This document shows, one piece after another, positions 34,028 to 42,183 of a stretch of 64,000 nt of DNA (the stretch's first letter is position 1; every line of letters starts with the position of its first letter). The position numbers and the translations under genes were made by a program. The notes under the pieces were generated by a model. The model was not told the DNA's origin. It ran no database searches and worked only from the letters and a program-made list of their open reading frames with translations. The DNA is from CAVTHW01 sp963734625 (GTDB taxonomy: Bacteria; Acidobacteriota; Terriglobia; Bryobacterales; Bryobacteraceae), in NCBI GenBank assembly GCA_963734625.1, contig CAVTHW010000006.1, forward strand, positions 124,001 to 188,000, read 5' to 3'.

Positions 34028-34489
34028 GGGCACGGCGCCGCCGTGCCCACCGCTGCCGTGCCCGGCGGTGTATCCCCGCCGCACCGCGTCCAGAACCCCA
34101 TTGACGAAGGCCACCGATTCGTCGGATGAGAACCGGCGCGCCAACTCCAGCGCCTCGTCGATGACCACAGCCGCCGGCGTGCCGATGCTGGCCATCTCAT
34201 AAGCCGCCAGGCGCAGGATGTTGCGGTCCACGATCGGCATACGCTCCAAACGCCAGTGTTCGGAATGGCTCACGATCTTCTGGTCAATCTCCGCCCTGGA
34301 CGCACTCGTGCCGCGCACCAACTCCTCCATGAAAGGATCGGGCACGGGACCCTGCTCCTCCTCCTCGTCCGACGAGGAGTACAGGGACTGATAGAACGCC
34401 GCAATCGCTTCCTCCGGCGCCTGCCCCCGGATATCGGCCTGGAACAGCACTTGCAGCGCGCGCTGCCTGGACCTGTGACGGGAAGGCAT
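33989..34489 (-). CDS. nusB: Transcription antitermination protein NusB
   Basis: Partner of NusE/S10 in rRNA antitermination. It has 166 residues starting MPSRHRSRQRALQVLFQADI, then DRNILRLAAYEMASIGTPAA and NGVLDAVRR at the end of the helical fold. An acidic insert (SSDEEEEQG) lies near residue 40, and a Gly/His-rich tail of about 25 residues is coded where the gene overlaps mnmE and the palindromic repeat, so the tail may be a late extension. It follows ribH by 10 bases. Confidence 0.92.
   Translation of the reverse strand: MPSRHRSRQRALQVLFQADIRGQAPEEAIAAFYQSLYSSSDEEEEQGPVPDPFMEELVRGTSASRAEIDQKIVSHSEHWRLERMPIVDRNILRLAAYEMASIGTPAAVVIDEALELARRFSSDESVAFVNGVLDAVRRGYTAGHGSGGHGGAVPLLTDTEGGEDPV
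34024..34048 (+). repeat. Short hairpin of the TAGGGGCACG family, copy 1
   Basis: GGGCACGGC and GCCGTGCCC pair around 3 bases (34028-34048), directly after the mnmE stop. It begins GTAGGGGCACG, as does the repeat at 37651. It sits where mnmE and nusB converge and could serve as a two-way terminator. Confidence 0.6.
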
Positions 34490-34499
34490 GCCGCCCCGC

Positions 34500-34982
34500 T
34501 CAGGCGCCGCTGAGCTGCCGCATGAGGTTACCCATCTCCACGGCGCTCATGGCGGCGTCGAAGCCCTTGTTGCCGTTCTTGGCTCCGGCGCGATCGATGG
34601 CCTGCTCCAGAGTGTCGCAGGTCAGCACGCCGAACGATACCGGAACGCCAAACTCCATGGCCGTCTGAGCCAGGCCCTTGGACACCTCCGCGGCGAGATA
34701 GTCGAAGTGCGGCGTGTCGCCGCGAATCACGGCGCTCAGGCAAATGATGGCATCGTACTTCTTGAGAGCGGCAAGACGGCGCGCCAGCAGGGGGAGTTCC
34801 CAGGAGCCGGGAGCCTTGACGATCTCGATGTTCTTCTGGTCGCCGCCGGTCCGTACCAGCGCGTCCAAAGCCCCGGCCAGCAGCCGGTCGGTGATGAGGC
34901 TGTTGAAGCGGGTCACCAGGATCGCGAATTTCAGGCCCTTCGCGTCAAGGTTCCCCTCGATTACTTTGCTCGCCATAACCAA
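34500..34982 (-). CDS. ribH: 6,7-dimethyl-8-ribityllumazine synthase
   Basis: Penultimate step of riboflavin synthesis. It has 160 residues; the third codon (ATG 34976) is an alternative start. Conserved parts are FAILVTRFNSLITDRLLAGA near residue 20, VKAPGSWELPLLARRLA near residue 60 and AVIRGDTPHFDYLAAEVSKG near residue 85, containing the catalytic His region. It is the first gene of the ribH-nusB pair and is transcribed away from lepA. Only ribH of the pathway is in the window. Confidence 0.95.
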   Translation of the reverse strand: MVMASKVIEGNLDAKGLKFAILVTRFNSLITDRLLAGALDALVRTGGDQKNIEIVKAPGSWELPLLARRLAALKKYDAIICLSAVIRGDTPHFDYLAAEVSKGLAQTAMEFGVPVSFGVLTCDTLEQAIDRAGAKNGNKGFDAAMSAVEMGNLMRQLSGA

Positions 34983-35039
34983 TCCCCTTGAAAGAAAAGC
35001 CCTATGGGATAATTGAACTTCAGAGCTTCATCATACCGC

Positions 35040-36848
35040 ATGGACCCCCAATTCATCCGCAATTTCTCCATCATCGCCCACATTGACCACGGCAAGTCGA
35101 CCCTGGCCGACCGTCTGCTGGAGGTCACCGGGGCGCTGAGCTTGCGGGAAATGAAGGAACAGGTCCTCGATTCTATGGACCTGGAACGGGAGCGGGGGAT
35201 CACCATCAAGGCCCATGCCGTCCGCCTGAACTACCGCGCCGACGACGGCAACACCTACCAGTTGAACCTGATCGATACGCCGGGCCACGTGGATTTCAAC
35301 TACGAGGTTTCCAAGAGCCTTCAAGCCTGCGAAGGGGCGCTGCTGGTCGTCGACGCTTCGCAGGGCGTCGAGGCGCAGACCCTGGCCAACACCTACCTGG
35401 CCCTCCAGCACAATCTGGAAATCATCCCGGTCATAAACAAGATCGACCTCCCTTCGGCCGAGCCTGACCGCATCCGGGAGCAAATCGAGCGCCTGGTCGG
35501 CCTTAGCGCCAAGGACGCCCTGCTGGTGAGCGCCAAGAGCGGCCTCGGCGTCCATGACGTGCTGGAGTCGATCGTGCACCTGACGCCCCCGCCAGTCGGC
35601 GACCCTGAGGCGCCGCTGCGGGCCCTGCTTTTCGACTCCTGGTTCGATTCTTACCGGGGTGTGATTGCGCTCGTGCGCGTCATCGACGGACGTATGCGCG
35701 TCGGACAGAAGATCCGGCTGTGGTCCAACGGCAAGACCTTCGATGTCGAGAGTCTCGGCTACCAGTCTCCCAAGCCCGTGCCTTGTCAGGAGCTGGCGGC
35801 CGGAGAAGTGGGATTCCTTTCGGCCAACATCAAGACCGTCTCCGACGCCCAGGTGGGCGAGACCATCACCGACGACGCGCGGCCGGTCTCCGAGCCGCTG
35901 GCGGGCTTCCAGCCGGCCAAGCCCATGGTGTTCGCGGGCCTGTATCCGGTCGAGTCGCACGCCCATGGCGTGCTGCGGGACGCGCTGGAGAAGTTGCGCC
36001 TGAACGACAGCGCGCTCAACTTCGAGCCGGAAAGCTCGGTGGCGCTGGGCTTCGGTTTCCGCTGCGGATTCCTCGGCCTGTTGCACCTGGAGATCGTTCA
36101 GGAGCGCCTGGAGCGCGAGTTCGAAGTCGATCTGATCACCACCGCGCCCAGCGTGCGCTACCGGCTGACTACCACCACCGGAGAGCTGCTGGAGATCGAC
36201 AACCCCACCCGGTTCCCGGACCCTTCCACCATCCGGGAGATCGAGGAGCCGATCATCGAAGCCACGGTGATCACGCGCGAAGATTCGATCGGCGAAATCC
36301 TGAAATTGCTCGAAGAGAAGCGTGGCACGCAGAAGAAGTTCGAGTACATTGGCAGCGGGCGGGTCCTGCTGGTCTACGAGCTGCCGCTCAACGAAATCGT
36401 GCTGGATTTCTACGACCGGCTGAAATCGGCCTCGCGCGGCTACGCCTCGCTGGATTACCACCTGGCCGGCTACCGCGTCTCGCCTATGGTGAGGCTGGAC
36501 GTGCTGGTGGCGGGCGATCCCGTGGACGCGCTGTCCATGATCGTCCACCGCGATCACGCCTACGAGCGCGGCAAGACCCTGATCGAGCGTCTGCGCAAGC
36601 TGATCCCCCGGCAGATGTTCGAGGTGGCCCTGCAAGCCGCCATCGGCAATAAGATCGTGGCCCGCGAGAACATCGCGGCCATGCGCAAGAACGTTTTGGC
36701 CAAGTGCTACGGCGGCGATATCTCGCGCAAGCGCAAGCTGCTGGAAAAGCAGAAGGCCGGCAAGCGCCGCATGAAGCGCGTCGGCAAAGTGGACATCCCG
36801 CAGGAAGCCTTCCTGGCCGTCCTGAAAGTGAGCAGCGACGAGAATTAG
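35040..36848 (+). CDS. lepA: Elongation factor 4 (LepA)
   Basis: Ribosome-associated GTPase. ATG 35040 (MDPQFIRNFSIIAHIDHGKS) is the conserved start, although the frame is open to 35013. It has 602 residues. The G domain shows AHIDHGKSTL, DTPGHVDF and NKIDLP. The diagnostic C-terminal domain is present: QAAIGNKIVARENIAAMRKN followed by VLAKCYGGDISRKRKLLEKQ. The intergenic region to ribH is 57 bases. Confidence 0.97.
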   Translation: MDPQFIRNFSIIAHIDHGKSTLADRLLEVTGALSLREMKEQVLDSMDLERERGITIKAHAVRLNYRADDGNTYQLNLIDTPGHVDFNYEVSKSLQACEGALLVVDASQGVEAQTLANTYLALQHNLEIIPVINKIDLPSAEPDRIREQIERLVGLSAKDALLVSAKSGLGVHDVLESIVHLTPPPVGDPEAPLRALLFDSWFDSYRGVIALVRVIDGRMRVGQKIRLWSNGKTFDVESLGYQSPKPVPCQELAAGEVGFLSANIKTVSDAQVGETITDDARPVSEPLAGFQPAKPMVFAGLYPVESHAHGVLRDALEKLRLNDSALNFEPESSVALGFGFRCGFLGLLHLEIVQERLEREFEVDLITTAPSVRYRLTTTTGELLEIDNPTRFPDPSTIREIEEPIIEATVITREDSIGEILKLLEEKRGTQKKFEYIGSGRVLLVYELPLNEIVLDFYDRLKSASRGYASLDYHLAGYRVSPMVRLDVLVAGDPVDALSMIVHRDHAYERGKTLIERLRKLIPRQMFEVALQAAIGNKIVARENIAAMRKNVLAKCYGGDISRKRKLLEKQKAGKRRMKRVGKVDIPQEAFLAVLKVSSDEN

Positions 36849-36876
36849 CCCGGGCCGTATATGTCACAATGTGAAC

Positions 36877-37106
36877 ATGAGGAGAGCGAGCCTTCGCGAA
36901 CTCCATCTGAATACGAGCAGCCTCGTGGCGGACGTGGCGCGAGGCGAGATTGTTCTGATCGAGAAGCACGGCGTTCCGGTTGCCGAGCTTCGGCCCCCGT
37001 CCCTGACGCTCTCGGGCAGTCTCTGCCAAAGCGGGAGCGAGTCCTCGCCAAGTTTCCCAAGGTGACGGCGGACAGCGGCAGATTCCTTGAGGAGGATCGG
37101 TCCTGA
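36877..37106 (+). pseudogene. Phd/YefM-type antitoxin relic (frameshift, toxin lost)
   Basis: MRRASLRELHLNTSSLVADV followed by ARGEIVLIEKHGVPVAELRP is a Phd/YefM-type antitoxin fold. About 45 codons in, the frame breaks; the usual C-terminal part (FPKVTADSGRFLEEDRS) is found in another frame, consistent with one missing or two extra bases near 37000-37030. The stop at 37104-37106 overlaps CTGAGCCTCTACCTC, which looks like the first codons of a PIN-type toxin (SLYL), but the toxin is absent. GTG 36871 is an alternative start. Confidence 0.6.
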
Positions 37107-37136
37107 GCCTCTACCTCATGCCGCCCCGCCGGTCCC

Positions 37137-37571
37137 TCACTTCTTCGGAACCTTCACCTTCTTGATCACCGCGGCGGCCTTGCGGGCGTCCTCCGTGTTC
37201 TCGAAGCCCCAGATCGAAGCGTACTTCCTGCCGACCACCTGTGCGACCAGAAAGGTGATGTTGATGCCCGCCGCCGCAATTCCCGCCGCCAGGGCGTGCG
37301 CCAGGCCGGGCTTGTCGTCGCCCTCCACGTGCAGAGCCGGGATCGGCGATGGGCTCAGGCCCGCGGCCTTGGCCGCGGCGATCGCCTTCTTGCCGGTTAC
37401 AGGATAGATCTCAATCGCCGCCTGGCTCTCTTCCCCTGGAAGGCGGTATCCCATGATAACCTTCAGATCCGCCCCAGCTTTGGCCAGCGGTTCCAGCACA
37501 ACCGCCAACACCCCTGGAGTGTTGTCCACTTCCTTGCGCCAAATCGTCACGTTCCGCACTGTCACTGGCAT
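37137..37571 (-). CDS. ACT-domain protein
   Basis: A regulatory-type protein of about 144 residues. The frame is open to 37649, but MPVTVRNVTIWRKEVDNTPG at 37571 matches the start of tandem-ACT proteins. The first ACT repeat is at about residues 5-70 (NTPGVLAVVLEPLAKAGADL) and the second at about 75-135 (KPGLAHALAAGIAAAGINIT). ACT domains bind amino acids or nucleotides and control metabolism. No enzyme domain is fused. It stands alone between a toxin-antitoxin relic and a palindromic repeat. Confidence 0.75.
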   Translation of the reverse strand: MPVTVRNVTIWRKEVDNTPGVLAVVLEPLAKAGADLKVIMGYRLPGEESQAAIEIYPVTGKKAIAAAKAAGLSPSPIPALHVEGDDKPGLAHALAAGIAAAGINITFLVAQVVGRKYASIWGFENTEDARKAAAVIKKVKVPKK

Positions 37572-37650
37572 GTTCAGGGCCCTCCGATTGCAACTTATAC
37601 CTCCAAACGCGGGGCCGGTCAATGCCCTGATCCTGGTCGTCACGGCCAAC

Positions 37651-37718
37651 GTAGGGGCACGCCGGTGGCGTGCCCCAAATGTCGAACCTCAACGGGCACG
37701 CCGCCGGCGTGCCCCTAC
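37651..37718 (+). repeat. TAGGGGCACG hairpin repeat, copy 2
   Basis: GTAGGGGCACGCCGG (37651-37665) pairs perfectly with CCGGCGTGCCCCTAC (37704-37718), and each arm also holds its own small palindrome. It is related to 34024-34048. It lies in the 200-base gap ahead of the membrane protein gene; nothing else is seen in that gap. Confidence 0.75.
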
Positions 37719-37771
37719 TTCATCGCACAAAGTACTTGACACAGCCGCGCCTTCCGCCGTATCATCGGGCC

Positions 37772-38388
37772 ATGGCGTCGGTGAAGCCCATTCGTTCGCG
37801 CACCTCCGAGCCCGTCGCGATGCACGACCACGCGATGGACCACCTCCAGTACATCCGCGAAACCATGGAGGGCGCGGCCGCGTTCACCGCCGTCCCGGGC
37901 TTCGGCGGCATCGGCATGGGCGCCACGGCGCTGTTCGCCGCCCTGGTCGCCGCGCACCAACCCACCACCGAAAGATGGCTGGCCGTGTGGCTGGCGGAAG
38001 GCGTCGCGGCCCTGGCGATCGGGATCTACGCCATGGCCCGCAAGGCCCGCGGCGTGCGAGACTTCCCTTCTCTCGCGGCCGGGACGTAAGTTCGCGCTGG
38101 GGCTGGCGCCCCCCCTGCTGGCCGCCGCATTGCTCACCGTGCCTCTCTATCGCGCGGGATTGACGCGGTCTGCTTCCCGGCGTGTGGCTTCTCCTGTACG
38201 GCGTGGGCGTCGTCGCGGCGGGAGCGTTTTCGGTGAAGGTCGTACCCGCCATGGGCTTCTGTTTCGCATGCCTCGGGGCCATCGCCCTATTCTCACCGGC
38301 CGCTTACGGGAACTGGTTCCTGGCGGCAGGCTTCGGAGGCTTGCACACGATTTTCGGCATCCTCATCGCAAGGAGGTACGGTGGCTAG
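37772..38388 (+). CDS. Multi-pass membrane protein of unknown function (two frameshifts)
   Basis: After correcting two breaks (about 38080 and about 38165, each one extra base) this reads as one protein of roughly 204 residues. A soluble N terminus rich in His/Asp/Met (EPVAMHDHAMDHLQYIRETM) is followed by helices GIGMGATALFAALVAA, WLAVWLAEGVAALAIGIYAM, ALGLAPPLLAAALLTVPLYR, VWLLLYGVGVVAAGAFSVKV and MGFCFACLGAIALFSPAAYG. It overlaps the following winged-helix gene by 8 bases, so the regulator and membrane protein form a pair. Function is unknown. Confidence 0.65.
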
Positions 38389-38740
38389 ACAAAACGCTCT
38401 CCGCAAACCAGTCCTGCCCAAGCCGGTCCCCGAAATCCCGGCTTCGACACAGGGCCTCGACCGGTTGATCCACGAGCGGCTGCGCCTGGGCATCGTGAGC
38501 GCGCTCGCGGTCAACGATTCACTGACCTTCAATGAGTTGAAGCTCCTTCTGTCCTCGACCGATGGCAACCTCAGCGTCCATGCGCGCAAACTGGAAGACG
38601 CCGGCTACATCGGCTGCACCAAATCGTTCAACGGCCGGACTCCGCGTACCGAGTACCGCCTGGCGGCGCAAGGCCGGCGCGCCCTGGAACGCTACCTGGC
38701 ACACATGGAAGCCTTGATCCACGCCACCCGCGAAAGGTAA
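38381..38740 (+). CDS. Winged-helix transcriptional regulator
   Basis: A protein of 119 residues from GTG at 38381, where AAGGAGG lies just upstream inside the membrane gene. The winged helix spans about residues 28-100: RLRLGIVSALAVNDSLTFNE, then GNLSVHARKLEDAGYIGCTK (recognition helix) and RTPRTEYRLAAQGRRALERY (wing and last helix). It matches the small HTH_27/ArsR-MarR-like class that often regulates an adjacent membrane protein. Target is unknown. Confidence 0.8.
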   Translation: MARQNALRKPVLPKPVPEIPASTQGLDRLIHERLRLGIVSALAVNDSLTFNELKLLLSSTDGNLSVHARKLEDAGYIGCTKSFNGRTPRTEYRLAAQGRRALERYLAHMEALIHATRER

Positions 38741-38787
38741 CAATCTTGATTCCACCAGTTCAGACTCGATCCTTGGAATAATGCTTT

Positions 38788-39498
38788 ATGATACAAAGAA
38801 CTTCACATCCGCACATCGCCATCATCATGGACGGGAACGGCCGCTGGGCCCAGGCTCGAGGATGGCCGCGCCTGGCTGGGCACAAGGCGGGCGCCGATGC
38901 GGTCCGGCGCACAGTGGAGGCCGCGCGCCGGCTGGAGATCGGCACCCTGACGTTGTACGCTTTCTCCTCCGACAACTGGCGCCGGCCGGCCGAGGAGACC
39001 TCCGGACTGATGCGGCTCTTCGAGACCCACCTCGAAGCGCAGACCGGCCGGTGCTTGAACCACGGCATCCGCATCAACGTGGTCGGCCGCCGCGACCGCC
39101 TCAACCCGGCTCTAACGGCAGCCATCGAAGCCGCCGAGAAGGCCACCGCGCACTGCCGCGGGATGGATCTTCGCATCGCGGTCGACTATTCGGCCCGGGA
39201 CGCCATCCTTGACGCCGCCCGGCAAATCCACGGGGCCACGCCGTCACGCGAGCAGTTCGCCGAGAAGCTGGCGGAAGTGAGCCATAGCCGCACGCCTGCC
39301 CGCGACGTTGACCTGCTGATCCGCACCGGCGGCGAGCAGCGCCTGAGCGATTTTCTGCTCTGGGAGTGCGCCTACGCGGAGCTGCTCTTCCTGCCCAAGA
39401 TGTGGCCGGATTTCAGTGCGCAAGATCTCGAAGACGCTACTCGCGAATTCCAGTCCCGCGACCGGCGCTTTGGCGGTCTGGCGCCGGCGGCGGCGTAA
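38788..39498 (+). CDS. uppS: Isoprenyl (undecaprenyl) diphosphate synthase
   Basis: Cis-prenyltransferase making the C55 lipid carrier for peptidoglycan and O-antigen. It has 236 residues. Motifs: HIAIIMDGNGRWAQARGWPR with the catalytic Asp; LTLYAFSSDNWRRPAEE; and RTGGEQRLSDFLLWECAYAE near residue 175, the conserved IPP-binding region. It is 47 bases after the regulator gene and 39 bases before a NIPSNAP gene. Confidence 0.95.
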   Translation: MIQRTSHPHIAIIMDGNGRWAQARGWPRLAGHKAGADAVRRTVEAARRLEIGTLTLYAFSSDNWRRPAEETSGLMRLFETHLEAQTGRCLNHGIRINVVGRRDRLNPALTAAIEAAEKATAHCRGMDLRIAVDYSARDAILDAARQIHGATPSREQFAEKLAEVSHSRTPARDVDLLIRTGGEQRLSDFLLWECAYAELLFLPKMWPDFSAQDLEDATREFQSRDRRFGGLAPAAA

Positions 39499-39537
39499 GC
39501 TCCGGCTTTGTAGTACAGTCAGTTTCTATGACACGTA

Positions 39538-40315
39538 GAGAGATGCTTGGCGCGCCGCCGCCGCCAGCGTGACGCTTCCCGCCGCCGCGGCCGCCGCCGC
39601 TCCTTCCAAGAGCGTATTCTTCGAGCTGAAGCTCTACCGGATGCGGAACGGGCCGGCCAATATGGTCACCCGCACGACGGCCTTCCTGAGCAAAGGCTAT
39701 CTCCCGGCCGCCCGCCGCGCGGGAGCCTCCCCGCTGGGCTTCTTCAGCGCATTGATCGCCCCCGATTCCCCTTTCATCCTTTCCCTCTCGACTTACCCGT
39801 CACTGGGGGCCATGCAGGCGGCCATGGAGGCGCTCGCGGTTGACGCGGAGTATCAGAAGGCCCTGGCCGAATACAACGCCGGACCCGACGCGGGCTTCGT
39901 CCGCATCGATAGCTCCTTGTTGCGAACCTTCGATGCCATCCCCGCGGTCGAGACTCTTCCTCCCGACCCCAAGCGGGCGGCGAGAATCTTTGAGCTGCGC
40001 ACCTACGGCTCGAACAACGAATCGACCCAGCGCCAGAAGAAGAAGATGTTCGAGAACGGCGAGGCCGGCATCTTCCGCCGGCTCGACTTCAAGCCGGTCT
40101 TCTTTGCGGAGACCATCGCCGGGGCCGGCATGCCGAGCAACGTCTACATGGTCTCTTTCGAGAACCTGGCGGCGCGCGAGAAGCTCTGGGCGGCGTTCCA
40201 GGCCGATCCGGAGTGGGTGAAGATGCGTGCGATGCCGGAGTATTCCGATCCGGGTCTCACCATCAACATCACCAACCCGATCCTGCGGCCGTTGGACTTT
40301 TCCGACATTCGCTAG
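39538..40315 (+). CDS. Tat-exported NIPSNAP family protein (frameshift in the signal)
   Basis: ATG at 39538 gives MTRREMLG, a twin-arginine signal start, but the frame closes after 14 codons. One base later the frame gives an Ala-rich signal core (AAAASVTLPAAAAAAAP) running into SVFFELKLYRMRNGPANMVT and the second NIPSNAP repeat, FELRTYGSNNESTQRQKKKM. Corrected length is about 258 residues. NIPSNAP domains are ferredoxin-like dimers of uncertain function. The break is in a GC-repeat tract (GCGCCGCCGCCGCCA), a likely place for a sequencing insertion. Confidence 0.78.
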
Positions 40316-40327
40316 AGGAAAGCGGTC

Positions 40328-41572
40328 ATGCCGCCCCAGATCCTGCCCAGCGCCATCGTGGCCATCGCTGAGGCCCTGCTGATCGGCTTTCTGATCGGCG
40401 CGCAGCGGGAGGCGTCGCAGGGGGAAGGTCATCCCGGCGTCCGCGACTTCGTGCTGATCGCTCTTATCGGAGCCGTCTGCGGCCTCTTGCAGAATCCCTG
40501 GCTCACGGTCGCCGCACTGGCGTCGGTGACAGCTATGCTGGCGGCATTCTACTTCCAGTTGAAGCCGCGGTTGGGGATCACGACCGAACTGGCGGCGCTC
40601 ACGACTTATTGTCTGGCTTTCCTCGCCGCTTCACCGGTGAACCCTCTGGGCGAGCGCCTGGCCATTGGGCTCGCGATCGTGGTGGTGGGTTTCCTGGAAG
40701 CCAAGAAGGCGCTGCATAAATTGGTTCGGGAGACCGTGACCGAGATCGAGTTCAACGATACGCTGCGGTTTCTGGCGATCATATTCATCGTTTACCCGAT
40801 CTTGCCCGTAGGCGACTTCGGACCGTACCAGTTTCTTTCTCCGCGCCGCATTTGGACGTTCGTGATCCTGGTTTCGTCGGTCAGCTACGCCGGCTATTTT
40901 CTGCAAAAGTTCCTGGGCGCCAACCGAGGGCTTAAGCTGACCGGCATTCTGGGCGGACTCGCCTCGACCACGGCCGCGACAGCCTCCCTGGCCCGGAGCA
41001 GCACGGAAGCCCCTGAGAGCCAGCCGCTATACGGGCAGGCGGCAGTGCTCGCCAATGCCATGCAGTTCCCGCGAATCATACTTCTTTTGTATGTGGTGAG
41101 TCCCGTGCTGGCTAACGCCACGCTCGTGCCGCTGGTATGCATGACGCTGGCGGGCCTGCTGCTGGGGTTGCTGATCGGACGAAAGCCCGGGGTGGAGGCC
41201 GGCCCATCCTCGCTCGCATTGCGAAACCCATTTCGCCTGCTGCCCGCGCTGAAGTTAGGGCTGCTGTTCGGCCTGATTCTGTTCGCAAGCAAGGCGGCGT
41301 CAGCCGCATTTGGCACGGACGCCCTGTATTGGGCCAGCGGCCTGGGGGGCTCGCTTGACGCCGATGCGGTCGCGCTCTCGCTTTCGGACCTGCTGGCGCA
41401 CGGCAGCGCCACGGTGGCGATGAGCACGGCCGGCGTGTTCCTCGCGCTGCTGGCCAACGCCGTGGTTAAGACCGTCATCGCCTTCTACGCCGGAACCCGT
41501 GCATTTGGCTGGGCCGTAGCCGCCGGTTTCGCGGCGATGTTCACGGCAGGTCTGCTGGGCTGGCTCCTTTAG
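40328..41572 (+). CDS. MgtC/SapB and DUF4010 membrane protein
   Basis: Integral membrane protein of 414 residues. The N-terminal MgtC/SapB-like part (about 1-140) has EALLIGFLIGAQREASQGEG followed by RDFVLIALIGAVCGLL. The DUF4010 part (about 180-410) has GILGGLASTTAATASLARSS and GLGGSLDADAVALSLSDLLA. Roughly twelve helices. A transport or ion-homeostasis role is assumed for the family but unproven. It begins 12 bases after the NIPSNAP stop. Confidence 0.85.
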   Translation: MPPQILPSAIVAIAEALLIGFLIGAQREASQGEGHPGVRDFVLIALIGAVCGLLQNPWLTVAALASVTAMLAAFYFQLKPRLGITTELAALTTYCLAFLAASPVNPLGERLAIGLAIVVVGFLEAKKALHKLVRETVTEIEFNDTLRFLAIIFIVYPILPVGDFGPYQFLSPRRIWTFVILVSSVSYAGYFLQKFLGANRGLKLTGILGGLASTTAATASLARSSTEAPESQPLYGQAAVLANAMQFPRIILLLYVVSPVLANATLVPLVCMTLAGLLLGLLIGRKPGVEAGPSSLALRNPFRLLPALKLGLLFGLILFASKAASAAFGTDALYWASGLGGSLDADAVALSLSDLLAHGSATVAMSTAGVFLALLANAVVKTVIAFYAGTRAFGWAVAAGFAAMFTAGLLGWLL

Positions 41573-41595
41573 GCCGCCGCCTAATCAATTTGCGG

Positions 41596-41614
41596 CTTGG
41601 CGTCTTTGCGTGAG
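41596..41614 (+). repeat. AAGACGCAAAG family repeat, copy 2 (half site)
   Basis: CTTGGCGTCTTTGCGTGAG is identical to 32639-32657. Only the right half is preserved; the matching left arm is missing. It lies between convergent genes (DUF4010 and CoA-binding). Confidence 0.7.
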
Positions 41615-41653
41615 ATCCTCCGTGGACGCTGACTTCCCGAGCGTTCCCCGTAG

Positions 41654-42118
41654 TCAGTCCGGCATTCGCCCGAAAATCTTCAGCAGGCCGCTGTGCAGAC
41701 GGTGGAAGAAGGCTGTATCCGGCCAGAACATGAAGGGACAATAGCCCGGAATCACGCGTATCCCGTTGGCCTTGCAGTATTGAATGGACGCCTTGCTCAC
41801 CGCGCCCTCGCCAACGGCGCGGTACAGCCACACCCGCTTGACGCCGGCCGACGCGCAATCCATCACGACCCGCTCGGCTACCTTGGAGGGCGTCATAACC
41901 AGCACTCCGTCGACGGGCGGCGTGATGTCCTGAACCCGGGCGAAACACCGCTGGCCCCCGATCTCGGCGGCGCTGGGGTTGACCGGCACGGCGTCGTAGC
42001 CTCGCCGCACGAACTCTTGGAACAGGGTGCGCGTGAAGTCCGTGGCCGTGTGCGAGACGCCCACCAGCGCCAGGCGTTTTTGCTTCAGAAAATCGTCGAT
42101 GCTCTCGCGAGTTGTCAT
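41654..42118 (-). CDS. CoA-binding domain protein
   Basis: A protein of 154 residues with a Rossmann-type CoA-binding fold. MTTRESIDDFLKQKRLALVG at 42118 is chosen; the open frame continues upstream but overlaps the kinase promoter region without homology. Motifs are ALVGVSHTATDFTRTLFQEF and YDAVPVNPSAAEIGGQRCFA, then RVWLYRAVGEGAVSKASIQY and PGYCPFMF. Members are single-domain relatives of succinyl-CoA synthetase alpha N termini, usually of unknown role. It is transcribed away from the CHASE2 kinase. Confidence 0.85.
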   Translation of the reverse strand: MTTRESIDDFLKQKRLALVGVSHTATDFTRTLFQEFVRRGYDAVPVNPSAAEIGGQRCFARVQDITPPVDGVLVMTPSKVAERVVMDCASAGVKRVWLYRAVGEGAVSKASIQYCKANGIRVIPGYCPFMFWPDTAFFHRLHSGLLKIFGRMPD

Positions 42119-42183
42119 CTGGTTACCTCCCTCAGGATACACCGCTATACTCGTACTGATGCTGGGATTGACGTAGGAGCGCG

